Positions 39,501-49,971 of a stretch of 64,000 nt of DNA are shown here, piece by piece. The notes under the pieces are model-generated. The model saw nothing but the letters and a program-made list of their open reading frames with translations, did no database searches and was not told where the DNA came from. Location of the stretch: the NCBI GenBank assembly GCA_035222895.1, contig JAVYIG010002532.1, forward strand, positions 124,001-188,000. Direction: 5' to 3'. Each line of letters opens with the position of its first letter. The stretch's first letter is position 1. Origin of the DNA: Strongylocentrotus droebachiensis (Eukaryota; Echinodermata; Echinoidea; Camarodonta; Strongylocentrotidae). A program made the translations under genes and the position numbers.

Positions 39501-42500
39501 TATACATGTATAGATTTTATTATACAAACCTGTAGAAAATATAGTTGTTTTTATATCTCACTTCTTACCCTTTTCAGAATCTGATAAACAAGCACACCTT
39601 TGCTAGCCTTCCCCCTCACCATCAACATAAACTCTTAAAGATGCTCGCTACCAACGACAGACATAAAGGACCTGATGATTGTCTTAGGTAAGTACAAATT
39701 GGCAACACCAGGGACCCGTTTCACAAAACTTGTTATCAGTGACAAATGACAGTTTTTGTTATAAGCTACTGAAATACTTGCTTCTGATTGGTTATCAGCA
39801 GGTTTGTCTCTGATTTTGTCATTTGTCATTGAAAAAAGGCTTTGTGAAACTGGTCCCTGGAGTGGGGTTCTGTTTATCAAATAACAGTTTAAGCTGAGTT
39901 CTGGCAAGGGCATTGCATTTCTAGGTGATTTGCCTGGAAGTAATCCTGTATTTGTTCATCATGCAGCGGAACAGGTTGCATCTATAAGCAAAATATGAGA
40001 AAAAATATATTGCAAAAATTGCTGGGAATCCCAGTCAATGAACAGTAGAAAACAGACTATGTGTTGTACACATGGTCTGGACTGCCAACTTGAATTCCTC
40101 ATCTGTCTATGTTCATTACAAATAGCCCAAAATTACTTTGCTGATATAATGTGTAGCCTTGAGCATAAAGGGTCATTTTCTTCTGATTTTATGTTAATGT
40201 TTTTTTCCGAACTTTAATGTGACGATACGCTTTTTGTTGGTTTCCCCATGCTTTGTTTTGCTTCTTTAGACCTTTTTTTTACATTTTGTATTTGAACAAA
40301 ACTCATTATTTGTTTTCCCTTTTTTTATGCCTCCAGTTGAGTAGCTCTCGTTATATATGATATTGTTCAAATGCTGTTGATAATCTGAATAAGTCTGAAC
40401 TGATTTTGATTTTATTAGATTGGGAGCTTCAGCATTGGACAATGAATTCTTTGCGAGGGCCTGTACCAAGTGGCGTGAGCGTCTAGCCAGCGGGGAGTTC
40501 ACACCTGAATCTCAAACCAAACTAAAAGCTGAACTGGACAAGGAGAGGGCCAAGTTAGATCCTTGGAAGGTCAGTATCAAATGCTTCTCCTTGACCCAAC
40601 TATTACTGGATGGTGAAAGATAGTACAGTCAAACCTGTCTATAGCGACCGTCCAAGGGAAACACAAAAAGTGGTATTGTAGACAGGTTCCTTTAGTACAT
40701 GTTTCAATGAGAGACCCATTTTCACGGGAAAAAAAGAAGAAGAAGTATTTACATGGTGAGAAATGTCCATATCTAATCCTATTTCATTTTCTTGAAAAAA
40801 GAAGATGTATTCTGGTTGTAGTTATTCAGGGTTTCAGGAGTGCCTCTGGAAAGATAGGATGGCAAGATCCAAAATATTAGGCTGTTGACACAATCAGGAC
40901 AAGTGCACATGATCTGCCAAATCATCTGCATTTTGCAAGGAAATATGATCTCTGATTTTGTCTCATTAACTTTCTTGTGAGATGAAGAAAGGCACATAAA
41001 GAAAGGTTCAGGATCTTGACCTTACAGACCATCATCTCAAGGAGTTCAAGATATTCTTGATAAAATCTACAATCTACCTTGTACTTGAGGCTTTCTTTGG
41101 ATATAAAGGGACATGTTATTACCCTCTTGTACTTGTGATGTTGACTTGAAGAAATCATGGATCACATTGTCTTTGTTTTCTTGATGTCTCTTGATTTAAA
41201 GCACCCATTCCTTTCTTGGTTGAGACATTGTCATAGCTACCAACAATTCCTATTTTGGAGGAATGATTCCTATTTTTTGGCCTTCAATGTTTTGAACCCT
41301 AGATTCCTTTTTTCCTGAAATATTCTGTGTGAAAAGTATACAAAATAGACCAATTCCTAATTTTTCCTTGAGAGATTTCTATTATAAGCTGTTAAAGGTT
41401 TGGCAGGTATGCATTATGTTAGAATTAAGCTTGCTTATACCATGTACCATTACCACCCTCATACCACAGTCACATAATTCTGCCCCTTGAGGTTGGAGTA
41501 TTTATATAATATTGGATGGCTTTGAGTGTGATACAAGAATATATTGCTCGTGCTATGACAATATTGAACGAGTTGGAGACGAGTCCAATATTGTCATAGC
41601 GAGAGCAATATATTCTTGTATCAGACAAAACATAGCCATACAATATTATTATTATTATCTATATCAGGCTGACTAGCGAAATAACAAAATTTGACTTAAC
41701 TCAGCAAATATGGCTTTGTTTTCATGTGATATCGATATGATATCGATATCAATATTTGAAGTTCCTGGATGAATGAGCAATACAAAAACAAAATTGATCA
41801 GTCATCCGGGTACTGTGCTAACGATATTGAATACACTGATTTATTGTACCACTCGGAAGTCTTATATGGATAATAATAATGATTTATTGAATGACCCAAT
41901 TTTTTGTTTTTCTTTCTAGACTAAGCACTTTGAACCAGTGTGGGGCCAATCATCCGTACCTGAAATTCAGTCCAATTATTCCAGTCCTACAAAGTCTGCC
42001 AAAACACCACCAAAGATACACAAAGCCTCGTCCTCTTCAACGTCAGTTTCGTCAACAGCTTCAGCGACCGTGTCAAGTTCGACAAAATCCGCACCAACCA
42101 AGCCTCCGAAGCACATTGTTAATCACAGAGTACAACAACCACAAGCAAAGATCATCCTCAAGATCTCCGTACCGAAAGACGGCGTAGCAGGAGGAGTGTC
42201 TATCCTTAAGAAATTGTCAAAGACTATCATTAAAGAGAGGAGTTCTAGCAGTAGCAGCAGTAGTGTAATTAGTGGTAGCAGTTCATCATCGCAGAAAGCA
42301 AAATCATCCACATTGACTACAACAAGTATTGCTACTGCAAGTCCTGCTCAGTATTCATGTAGCACATTGCTGTCGACGATGGCCGCTGCAAGTCAGCGAC
42401 AGCAGGCTGCAGCCGGAGGACCTAAGGTTGGTGAGGTCAAGAGATCAGGTCAACTGATACCACCCGACCTGTCTGTCAAGCGTCCATCAGATTCAGAGGA

Positions 42501-43707
42501 GTCACCGGAAAAGAGACAGAGAGTCGACTCTGATGCTTCTCCGAGTGGCTCGTCCAAGACCAGGACTCTGGCTCAGATTAAGAGCCAGGCACAACTCAAA
42601 CCGGTCCAGTCTCAAACAAGAACGCTCGCGCAGATCAAAGCCCAGATGGCCGTCAGGACTCATCAAGGTCAGACACGGACATTGGCACATATTAAAGCAC
42701 AGACTTCTGCTAAGGTACATGCAAGGTTGGTGCCTGGTAATGCGCAAGGTGCTGCAAGACCTTCAGTACACTCTCCAGCCATTCTAGGTAGACCTCGTGC
42801 GACATCACACAACTGGATGAATCTCAAATCCATAGTGCCAAGCAACGCTACATCTGTGACTGGAGGCGTCGGTGCCAGGATGCACATAGAAGGGTTACAA
42901 GGACAATCTAAAAGTGGCTCTCCAAATAAAGTCTTGACCGTCACAGTTTCAAACTCCAGCCCCGGTCAACCTGTGATACAGACGGTCAAACCTATTATCA
43001 TCAAGACACAGCCTGGTCTGAGTGTTGTTCTAGTCTCTCAGTCAAACATGAGTATACTACCTGGCAATGCTTCAAGAGTAGTGCAAGTGAATAGTCACCA
43101 GTCGAGTCTCAAGACCACAAACTCTGTAGCAACATTGGTATCAAGCAAAGTAGGCAATAATTCAAAGACAGTGACGTATATCACGCTACCGTCTAGCAAA
43201 GCTGTAGCTAGTGTAACTCCGCCCAGTACCGTCACCAGTGGCTTGTCCAACGCCTCTCGAGGGAATCAGAGCTCGGTTCCTAGTGCTGGGAAGGTGGCGC
43301 AAATATCCTCTGCAAGCACTGAAAACAGAACAGTCAATTTAGTTCATGGGAGAGTGAGTATAGCTAATGGTGCCATGCACACATCCACCACCGTGCAGCT
43401 ACCGGGCAAGGATTCAACGCACAGTCAGCCTACAGTCGCTAAGGTGGTCCCCCTCTCCAACAACAACTCAACGGTGCAGAACGCCGTCTGCTCCTGTCAG
43501 AGCTCCGTCGTCATGTCCGGCCCGACCACAAGTAAGAGCAGTATACTGCCCTCTGGTGGCAAGGATAGTCCAGATGGCAGCTCCACTCTGGCAGGTAAAT
43601 GCACATGTCGTCTCAAAGCTATGGTAATGTGTAAAGGCTGCGGAGCTTTCTGTCATAATGATTGTATAGGTCCTTCTAATCTATGTGTATCATGTCTAAT
43701 AAGATAA
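26742..43707 (+). CDS. ASXL: Additional sex combs-like Polycomb protein (ASXL), 11 exons, complete
   Basis: Eleven exons join in frame into 984 codons. Residues about 12-83 form a HARE-HTH domain ([20 protein letters not shown], then [11 protein letters not shown] and [14 protein letters not shown]). Residues 244-262 carry [18 protein letters not shown]. Residues about 288-398 are the DEUBAD (ASXH) domain, with [12 protein letters not shown] and the ALDNEFF core near 344-350. Residues 949-984 are the C-terminal PHD finger ([19 protein letters not shown], ending LCVSCLIR). Exon 11 also has a Ser-rich tract, a bipartite-type basic signal near residue 576 and three copies of a [10 protein letters not shown] motif from 603. 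In the known family the DEUBAD domain binds and activates the BAP1/Calypso deubiquitinase that removes H2A ubiquitin in the nucleus. Human ASXLs exceed 1400 residues, so this one is compact. The start ATG matches the family N terminus ([13 protein letters not shown]). Confidence 0.96.
27330..27748. repeat. GAT/GGT trinucleotide microsatellite
   Basis: About 300 bases of GATGGT-type triplets, then a shorter GAT block at 27710-27748 that ends some 25 bases before ASXL exon 2. The long Asp/Gly and Met/Val frames across it are artefacts. Confidence 0.95.
28480..28860 (+). mobile_element. TTAA-type MITE family B, copy 1
   Basis: TTAA then AGATGAACTTGAGTTCCGG at the left; AGAACTCAACCTTCTCT then TTAA at the right. 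About 380 bases in ASXL intron 2. Inverted relative to the copies at 44050 and 45472. Confidence 0.8.
29184..29402. repeat. fold-back repeat of CTACCCCCTAGGACAA units
   Basis: Units of about 16 bases (GGACAACTACCCCCTA) run forward to about 29310. They are then mirrored as their complement to about 29400, and the outermost GGACACCTACCTCCTGGACA is matched by the inverse of TGTCCAGGAGGTAAGTGTC. ASXL intron 2. Confidence 0.75.
31640..32075 (+). other. possible LINE 3' tail or repeat remnants in ASXL intron 3
   Basis: A TTGAATTGAATTGAATTGAA pentanucleotide run is followed by a T/C microsatellite (31780-31815) and a segment ending TGAATAAATAAACC, which resembles CR1/L2-type tails. No coding similarity was seen. 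Confidence 0.3.
32271..32460 (+). mobile_element. TTAA-type MITE family A, TTAA on both sides
   Basis: TTAA then AGCCCCACTGCACTAC at the left; GTGCAGACGAGC then TTAA at the right. Inverted relative to the copies at 13.0 and 13.5 kb. ASXL intron 4. Confidence 0.8.
33474..33722. mobile_element. fold-back MITE family C, copy 1
   Basis: Arms of about 85 bases are inverted: CACAAAGACTAAGATCGACT and GTTCATGCCACTG on the left, GTGGCATGAATGGCC and CTTAGTCTTTTGTG on the right. Ends GGGGTATCTCAC/GTGAAACACTCCCC. ASXL intron 4. Confidence 0.75.
34638..34880. mobile_element. MITE with GTCAGTGACACAAAGACG ends
   Basis: The left end GTCAGTGACACAAAGACGTA is mirrored by ACGTCTTTGTGTCACTGA at the right; the arms extend about 29 bases. 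ASXL intron 5. Confidence 0.7.
34881..37439 (+). other. ASXL intron 5, remaining part
   Basis: AT-rich intron with a G run (35819-35840), a C run (36223-36234) and a T-rich segment near 36100. No exon, RNA gene or recognised transposon was seen. Confidence 0.5.
37440..38075 (+). repeat. 50-57-bp minisatellite that includes the ASXL exon 6 acceptor sequence
   Basis: About twelve units share CATCTAATTTTCATAATTGA, AAGCAGATAGTCTG and TTAATATTCAT. The last unit runs into exon 6: its TTGAAAGCAG ends exactly at the splice acceptor, and the exon begins ATGAAG where other units read ATAGTC. Confidence 0.9.
39708..39860. mobile_element. fold-back MITE with CCAGGGACCCGTTTCAC ends
   Basis: CCAGGGACCCGTTTCACAAA is mirrored by the inverse of TTTGTGAAACTGGTCCCTGG. 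Inner arms GTGACAAATGACA/TGTCATTTGTCATT also pair. About 150 bases, in the ASXL intron between the two DEUBAD exons 9 and 10. Confidence 0.75.
40623..40702. mobile_element. short pogo/Tc1-like inverted element
   Basis: TACAGTCAAACCTGTCTATA is mirrored by TTGTAGACAGGTTCC a few tens of bases later, a miniature element with TA-bordered CAGT-AAACCT ends. ASXL intron 10. Confidence 0.45.
41507..41648. repeat. near-perfect palindrome (fold-back element)
   Basis: ATACAAGAATATATTGCTCG and CTATGACAATATTG on the left are mirrored by CAATATTGTCATAGC and GCAATATATTCTTGTAT on the right, around a loop of about 20 bases. The outer arms (TAATATTGGATGGC / AGCCATACAATATTA) pair with mismatches. It ends in an ATT run, 270 bases before ASXL exon 11. 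Confidence 0.8.
42559..42729 (+). repeat. ASXL: in-frame 57-bp triplication inside ASXL exon 11
   Basis: Three consecutive 19-residue units begin [20 protein letters not shown] and [10 protein letters not shown] at residues 603, 622 and 641. The period is exactly 19 residues, so this is a tandem coding duplication. The core resembles the RTLADIK-type ASXM motif that I recall as occurring once in vertebrate ASXL proteins. Confidence 0.85.
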
Positions 43708-44049
43708 TAAGATAGGTATTTATAGTTCTTGTTGGTAGGTAAGCATTCTGGACACGGGGCTGTTGTATTTTCATGAAATTTGTGATGAATCTTTTTAAAA
43801 GCATATCTTCAAAAGTCATGATAAGAAAAAATCAAGTAGGGATAAAAATTACAAAACCTTTTAATGAAAAACTGGATACTTTTCCTTGCTTGAATGATTT
43901 CCAGAAGAGTTTGAAGTGTCCTTTAGGCTAAAGCGCACATCATGAACAGCCTCTGACTGCATTTTGAAAGAAATTGTAAAAGGATCAGTAATGCAATTAC
44001 AGAGATGAAATTTCTTGATTGAAGGCCTGAATTGTAATATGATTTATAG

Positions 44050-44434
44050 TTAAAGGTAAAGATCAGTTTTGGAAACGCCCCCCTCTCAAAAATTGAAATT
44101 GAAGCTCTTATTACCAATCATGTGAAAGAATATGCTTTGACTAATACGTGGTGATACAAATTTTGCTGAGAAACCGCCTACTAATTGATATATTTGGACC
44201 TGATAGATATTGCACACATGTCGCGCACATGTCGCGTAGTCCCATATACATCTTTCTGTGTACAGTGCTTGTAACTTTACCAAGACTGGGCCAAATTTCT
44301 TATCATTTTGATGATTCTAGAACCTTGCAGTATATCCCAATACTTATATGCTAGATGATCAACTTTTTCTGATCGATTCCACAACGTTTCTTTCACAATG
44401 CAATTGCATGACCATAACTGGTCTTTATCTTTAA
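44050..44434 (-). mobile_element. TTAA-type MITE family B, copy 3
   Basis: TTAA then AGGTAAAGATCAG at the left; CTGGTCTTTATCT then TTAA at the right. Its right half matches 45650-45863 closely (CTTATCATTTTGATGATTC, ATGCTAGATGATCAAC). The left half is diverged. Confidence 0.7.
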
Positions 44435-45471
44435 ATTTGCGATCAATGAGTGATTCGCGAAATTTGCAAAAAATGCTTATACGGTAATTTTGATTTTTGA
44501 GAGACGTCTAACAATCTGGAACCTGTTGTTATTTTCCAAAATCCAGTCACAACCTTGTCGTAAGGTATCCAGTGGCTTTTAGACATTTGATGTACGTCAG
44601 TAGGTAGACCTTTTTTACACTTCAATCAATTACATCATTGATTATAATTGATAACAAAACAAACTTTCTTTTGTGCTGCAGGTGTTGGTATTGAATTCTT
44701 TATATCATCTTGAAATAAATCCCTCGTCATTTTTTGAATGTTCAATACACTATTTCCTTTTCTATTCCTTATAATATGTGTACACATCAAATGCTTAAAT
44801 GTTGGTACATATAATGATCGTACATGGAGATTAATGGGTTTAAATTGGAATGTGACAGATAGAAAAAGTTTATGTTTTTTTCTTTTGGTTGGTATGCTGT
44901 TTTGTTAAGAATCGGTTAAATCTTGTCTACATGTCATCTTGTTATTTTTGTAGTGCGATTTGTCTATTTCTAAATTTTTGTTTGTGGATGAAAAATTAGT
45001 TACCTTGATTTAGAAAGCCTCAATGAACTATTTCCTGTCAATTGGAATTAAATTTACAATATCATACTTATAAAAGTATCAAGAGATAATGAAATACAAT
45101 GAATTTCTATTTGAAACACCAAATCCATAGCTTTATCGGATTTTCTTTGAGGGTTGAAGTCTATGCATGTAAGTTAACACTTAAGGGACTAAACCGCCCA
45201 AAACTGCCCCTCCTTTTACTCACTGAACCGCCTGACCGTTTTCAACGCGCTGTAGTCTCCTTGCTGCACATCAGAGGTGGGAATACCAACATATATTTCT
45301 CATATATGTTTGCCGGTAATCATCATGATAACTGAATTTCAAAGACACACTCCTTATGTGCATCATCTCCCCATCCTTTACGATGTTTCTACATGTACCA
45401 TGTATTCAGATTTTTGACAAATTCACAATTACAATGGCTTTCTGCAAGTGCATATACACAGATTTATCTCT

Positions 45472-45863
45472 TTAAAGAGAAGGTTGAGTTCTGGGAAGAG
45501 GTGAAAAATATTTTGTGAGCGTTATCATTGTTATTATGCAAGTGTGGAAGAACATCAGATAAAACATATTCCCTGAAAAGCATGGCTCTTTAAATGCCTT
45601 CAAATTCTAAATATGTCATGTAACATCATAAAATTCAAGGCAGATTTTTGCGCCATGTGTTCGTGTAGTCCCATATTCATCTTTCTGTGTACAGTGTTCG
45701 TAACTTTACGAAGACTTGGCGGAATTTCTTATCATTTTGATGATTCCAGAACCTTGCAATACACACAAATACTTATATGCTAGATGATCAACCTTTTCTG
45801 GTCGATTCCACACTATTTCTTTCACAATGCAATCGCATGACCATAACTCAACTTCATCTTTAA
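45472..45863 (-). mobile_element. TTAA-type MITE family B, copy 2
   Basis: TTAA then AGAGAAGGTTGAGTTC at the left; AACTCAACTTCATCT then TTAA at the right. Full-length match, inverted, to 28480-28860. Confidence 0.8.
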
Positions 45864-46776
45864 CTGATACAGAGTTTGAAGGGAATGGTCATAAAGCCAC
45901 AATACAGTGGCAAACATGAATTTGTTATATGCTTGAACCAAAGTGTTTGCTTCTTGAAATTTAGAATGATGAATCTTAGATATTTAAATATATAAATTAT
46001 GATTATTTATATTATAGCTCTTAAACTAGAAGGACTAATGAGGTTTCTATGTTTATAAGTATCTTTTGTGGGAGCAATGTGACAGGGTTCATTTCGAATG
46101 AAATTTTTTATTTTGGTATTAATAAGGCTCAAGGTTTGATAAATTTTCTGGGCATATTAAAATAATTAGGTGATGGAACATGGATGGTTTATATAGTACT
46201 AATGAATTACTTTTTATTGCTAATTGGAATATATGGAATATGGGTTTTGATGTTTGAATTTATATGATGTGCTCATGCCTTTGTGTGTCTATCTGCAGAC
46301 TGGCAATGTCATTCTATGATTGGAGAGCGGGAATAAGAGAATAATAATTTTGTGAATATTGTGATATTTTGTAAATGAAAAAAGTATAACAGTAATATAT
46401 TGTCATTTCTATTTCTGTCTCCTTCCTAAATGTTTTTTTTTCTTGGTGAATACTAGAATTATTGCATTTATTGTAGAATGTAATGCAAGTTTGTGATATT
46501 GTAAATATTATGAAGGTATGCGGAACATCTCATTGAGTCATTTTCCTCATTTCTGTGAATGAAATAAAACAAGCAAAAATGCTCTGCATAGAATCACTGT
46601 GTGTATTTGATTTGTTATTTGATAACATAACAATTATGTGATATAAGCATAGACAGCTTCGACTAATGAAGATGGTCTGTCACTATAGCATTGCACTAGC
46701 ACTGTCGAGAAGGGCACATCCAGTTATACTAGTAACAGGAAAGTACTCTTAATTTAATATTTTTTGCTACCATTAC

Positions 46777-46889
46777 CAGGGCCCATATTCATAGAATCTT
46801 ACTAAGCTATTTATGAACTTGTGATGTAGGCTATAGTACAAACTTAGTTGACAACTAGACTTGGCAAGGTTATATGAATATGACCCAAG
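46777..46889. mobile_element. short MITE with CCAGGGCCCATATTCAT ends
   Basis: CCAGGGCCCATATTCATAGA is mirrored by the inverse of TATATGAATATGACCCAAGG. It directly abuts the family C element to its right. Confidence 0.6.
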
Positions 46890-47145
46890 GGGGTGTTACA
46901 AAGACTCAAGATCAACTTTAAGTTGGACTTGAACTATGGCAGGCAGTTCATGCCACTGGTTGCTCTCACCATTATGATCTTAAGATAATATTTTTTATTT
47001 CAATATGAATTATCAAGAAATGTAAATTCTGTAGATTTGTGACCATGAATTGTACGTCCCTTGAGAAACCAAAACCAATGAACGGCCTGCCATAGTTAAG
47101 TCCAACTTAAAGCAGATCTTAGTCTTTGTGAAACATCCCCCCCCC
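46889..47145. mobile_element. fold-back MITE family C, copy 2
   Basis: GGGGGTGTTACAAAGACTCA and GGCAGTTCATGCCACTGG on the left; CCATAGTTAAGTCCAACTT and CTTAGTCTTTGTGAAACATC on the right. Same family as 33474-33722. Ends in a C run. Confidence 0.75.
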
Positions 47146-49175
47146 CCCTAGATCATTCAAATAAAGCTCATATTGGCATTTTATTTATTCATCCTCTGCA
47201 CAGTCTGGAGATAAATTAACTACAGGCTTCTTTATATATTCGGTGGTAAACCATGGTGGTTTGCCACATTTAAAGCATACTGCCCTCTATATTTTTGTAT
47301 CTCATAACACATAGATAAAGTAAATAGGACCTTTGTTGTGCACTACTACTTTTGTCATCCTTACACCCACGACTAAAAACTCTTGCGTTTAACCATGGCA
47401 TACCATGTGGACAAGCCTTTAAAAGCTTTTTTAACTTAATAATTTTTTTCCCCAATACTTGGGTGCACGTGAAGCATATAATTACTGTAACTTTCTTTTG
47501 GGGGATGACCAAATTTGAGGGCATTTGAAGTTTTAAACCCCTCCTTTCAGCTTGATATTGCCCTTTTTTTTGCTTGTCTGATGTGGGGGAATAAGAACAT
47601 CCCCCTCTCTTTCACAAATCCCAGATCCCCTCTCATTTACATATATCAGAAAAACTCACATCTCTTTAAGTACTTTGTAAGTAAAGACAGAACATTTGAA
47701 CAAAAACAAAAGGGTTTAGAAACATACTTCAAAAGATTTGTGAAATTTATGATATATCATTTTATGATCTTTTTACCTGACAATAGTCATTGAGAATATA
47801 AAATTTAAATCACTTCAGTTACAAAACTATTGCTTTATAAGACTTAACTTAAAAATATATGATACCCTGCACCACTATATAAACACATAAATGATTTCCT
47901 TTCGTCTATGTATTTCATATTAATGTTTATGTTCTGACAAATAAACATTTCAAGAAAAAAATAGAAATAATGCTGTTAGAAAAAACGGAAGGAAGCATTT
48001 CTCCCATCTAACCATATACTGCATGACCCATTATTGTTGCAGTGACAGATAAACATAACATAACTTGATAATGATGTCCAAAATCCATCCATGATGACAG
48101 GAGAGGGGCCAATTTAGAGTTGGCGACAGGTAGAGACTGGGAATGATATCAAGAATACCTGCATTTTCCATTTCTCCTAATGAGGCAATAATGATGATAC
48201 ACATGTATGTAACACATAGTTAGCACATCCAGATTGTTGACTAATTGCATATATTACAAGTATCTCTCCAAAGAGAAATAGCAGTGCACTTGTTTAAGTA
48301 CATGTATTGAAATGGCGGTAGCACTGTTCCCTGGGGTACACCGTATGAGTAACTGGCAAGTGCAATGATTAATCTTCACAGAAAATATTACAAATGTATC
48401 TGTATGTATATCCATGCCTATTCTAACATACACTAAATCAATCTACATAATTCGTCTTTACATGACATAAACTTTGCAAATACAGGCCATGATCTACATA
48501 TCAGTTGTTAATAAATTCAAAATCAAATAAGTTTGGCGAAGAACAGAGGCAGTAAAGGGCAATAATATCATGGCTGACTTGGGAACATCTTTCTTCACTT
48601 ATCTTTAAGAATCTCTCTATTTTTTTTTAACAAGGTTTAGAATTAATTACATATTTCTGTTAACAAATAAGTACTTCCATAGCTACGACCTAACTTTACA
48701 GATACATACTTTTTCAAAAAGTCACAATTATTTCAAAGGAATTCTTACAAGTAAATCGAAGAGAGAATACAGTTTATATTAGCATTTGGGGAGCCTATGA
48801 AAAATACATTAATTTTCTTTGATCAGTACAGATTGAAAGAGCTATAATAAACTAATGTTTGCACTGAATTTCATCCAATAATGAAGAATTTATATACATG
48901 CTGAAAGAATACTACTAACTGATCACAAGTATTTCATTTTATAATTCATTGCTGGCTTAACCTAATATCAACACTATGTCAAGTAACAAATATCTAACTA
49001 ATATGTATGTACCCTGATCCTATACACTTCTGTAGTAGGTGTAGGCACTACTGTGTAGTTTGTGCATCAAGACTCATTTCAAAATTGCTATAATCCTCTT
49101 TTCATAGGTTATGTCGTTTATTGGACGAGGTGGATTCCCAGTCCAAGACCTATTAAAGGTATGCCTTGGAGGTTG

Positions 49176-49270
49176 AATTATAATAATAATAATAATAGTG
49201 GGTTCTTGTATAGCGCTCATGTCAGTCAGATTTGACCCTCCTGGCGGTCCCAATTATTACCCTGCGATTG
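49176..49270 (-). mobile_element. SINE 3' fragment
   Basis: ATAATAATAATAATAGTGGG is followed by TTGTATAGCGCTCATGTC and CCCAATTATTACCCTG, the SINE tail order on the minus strand. Between ASXL and ENDOU. Confidence 0.5.
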
Positions 49271-49971
49271 TGTTACTATGTACAGGAAGATGTACAAGAT
49301 AACTTTTACAGTAACTTTTATGACATGTACATATATGTAGAATCATGCTTACTGGCCCATTGAATAACGAAACAAATAGTGTTTAAAATTTTTGATAGAA
49401 AAGACTAGGTGCTGAAGATGCACTATGCAATTCAAAGTTTGTATGGAAACATCAATTTACTATTAATTGAGTTCCACCCTGTTAAATTTACACATACCTG
49501 TTTTTTTGTTAACTCTGTTACAATCCCTGAGTGTAAGATACGTGGGTTCCTGCCCCTAAAAATTCACAATATACTGAAAATCTAGACATCTGAAACAGTT
49601 TGCATATAACAGGCATTGTGGTGACGTTAACTACAATCAACAGATTATTCATTAAATCATTATTTGGAAGCTCATGTACCTGTACATGCATGACTATCCT
49701 TCAAATATAAATGTTTTAGTACTCCCATACCACTTGAAGTATTAGGCGATTATAAGACAAGAACCCCCAATACTATCCCTTAATAGGTAATCAACATTGA
49801 ACAAGTATACCCTGGACCACTTTAATACCCCTTAGGACAGACATTTACCTCTTCCAGAACAACCCCATCCTAGACAACTACCCCCTTACTCATTTCCCCC
49901 TAGCCCTAGATACACTTGTCCGAGGGAGGGTACCTGGAGGGGGCGGGGGGGGGGGGGGGGATTCTGCCCCT

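Larger units (their letters stand above)
26742..43707 (+). other. ASXL: exon map of the ASXL gene
   Basis: Coding exons: 26742-26798, 27776-27858, 30867-30975, 32078-32213, 33935-34222, 38076-38188, 38647-38686, 39154-39233, 39578-39687, 40419-40569, 41920-43707. All have AG acceptors and GT donors, and the split codons agree. Exons 1-3 encode the HARE-HTH domain and exons 8-11 the DEUBAD domain. Exon 7 is only 40 bases. Exon 11 is 1788 bases and holds the whole C-terminal half, the stop codon (43705-43707) and the start of the 3' UTR. The largest intron is 34223-38075, which ends in a minisatellite that includes copies of the acceptor sequence. Confidence 0.9.
43708..46590 (+). other. probable ASXL 3' UTR and flank
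   Basis: No coding exon is visible. AATAAA signals on the plus strand occur at about 44714 and 46563; the latter would give a 2.9 kb UTR, normal for ASXL genes. Two copies of a TTAA-flanked MITE (44050-44434 and 45472-45863) lie in this stretch and would be in the transcript if the distal site is used. Confidence 0.4.
46590..49971. other. region between convergent ASXL and ENDOU
   Basis: Beyond the two MITEs at its left and the SINE tail at 49176, it is AT-rich sequence without recognised genes. 47150-49100 holds nothing I can name. 49790-49935 is a degenerate relative of the CTACCCC fold-back repeat at 29184 (GGACAGACATTTACCTC, TAGACAACTACCCCCTTA), followed by a G run at 49939-49960. Confidence 0.5.
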
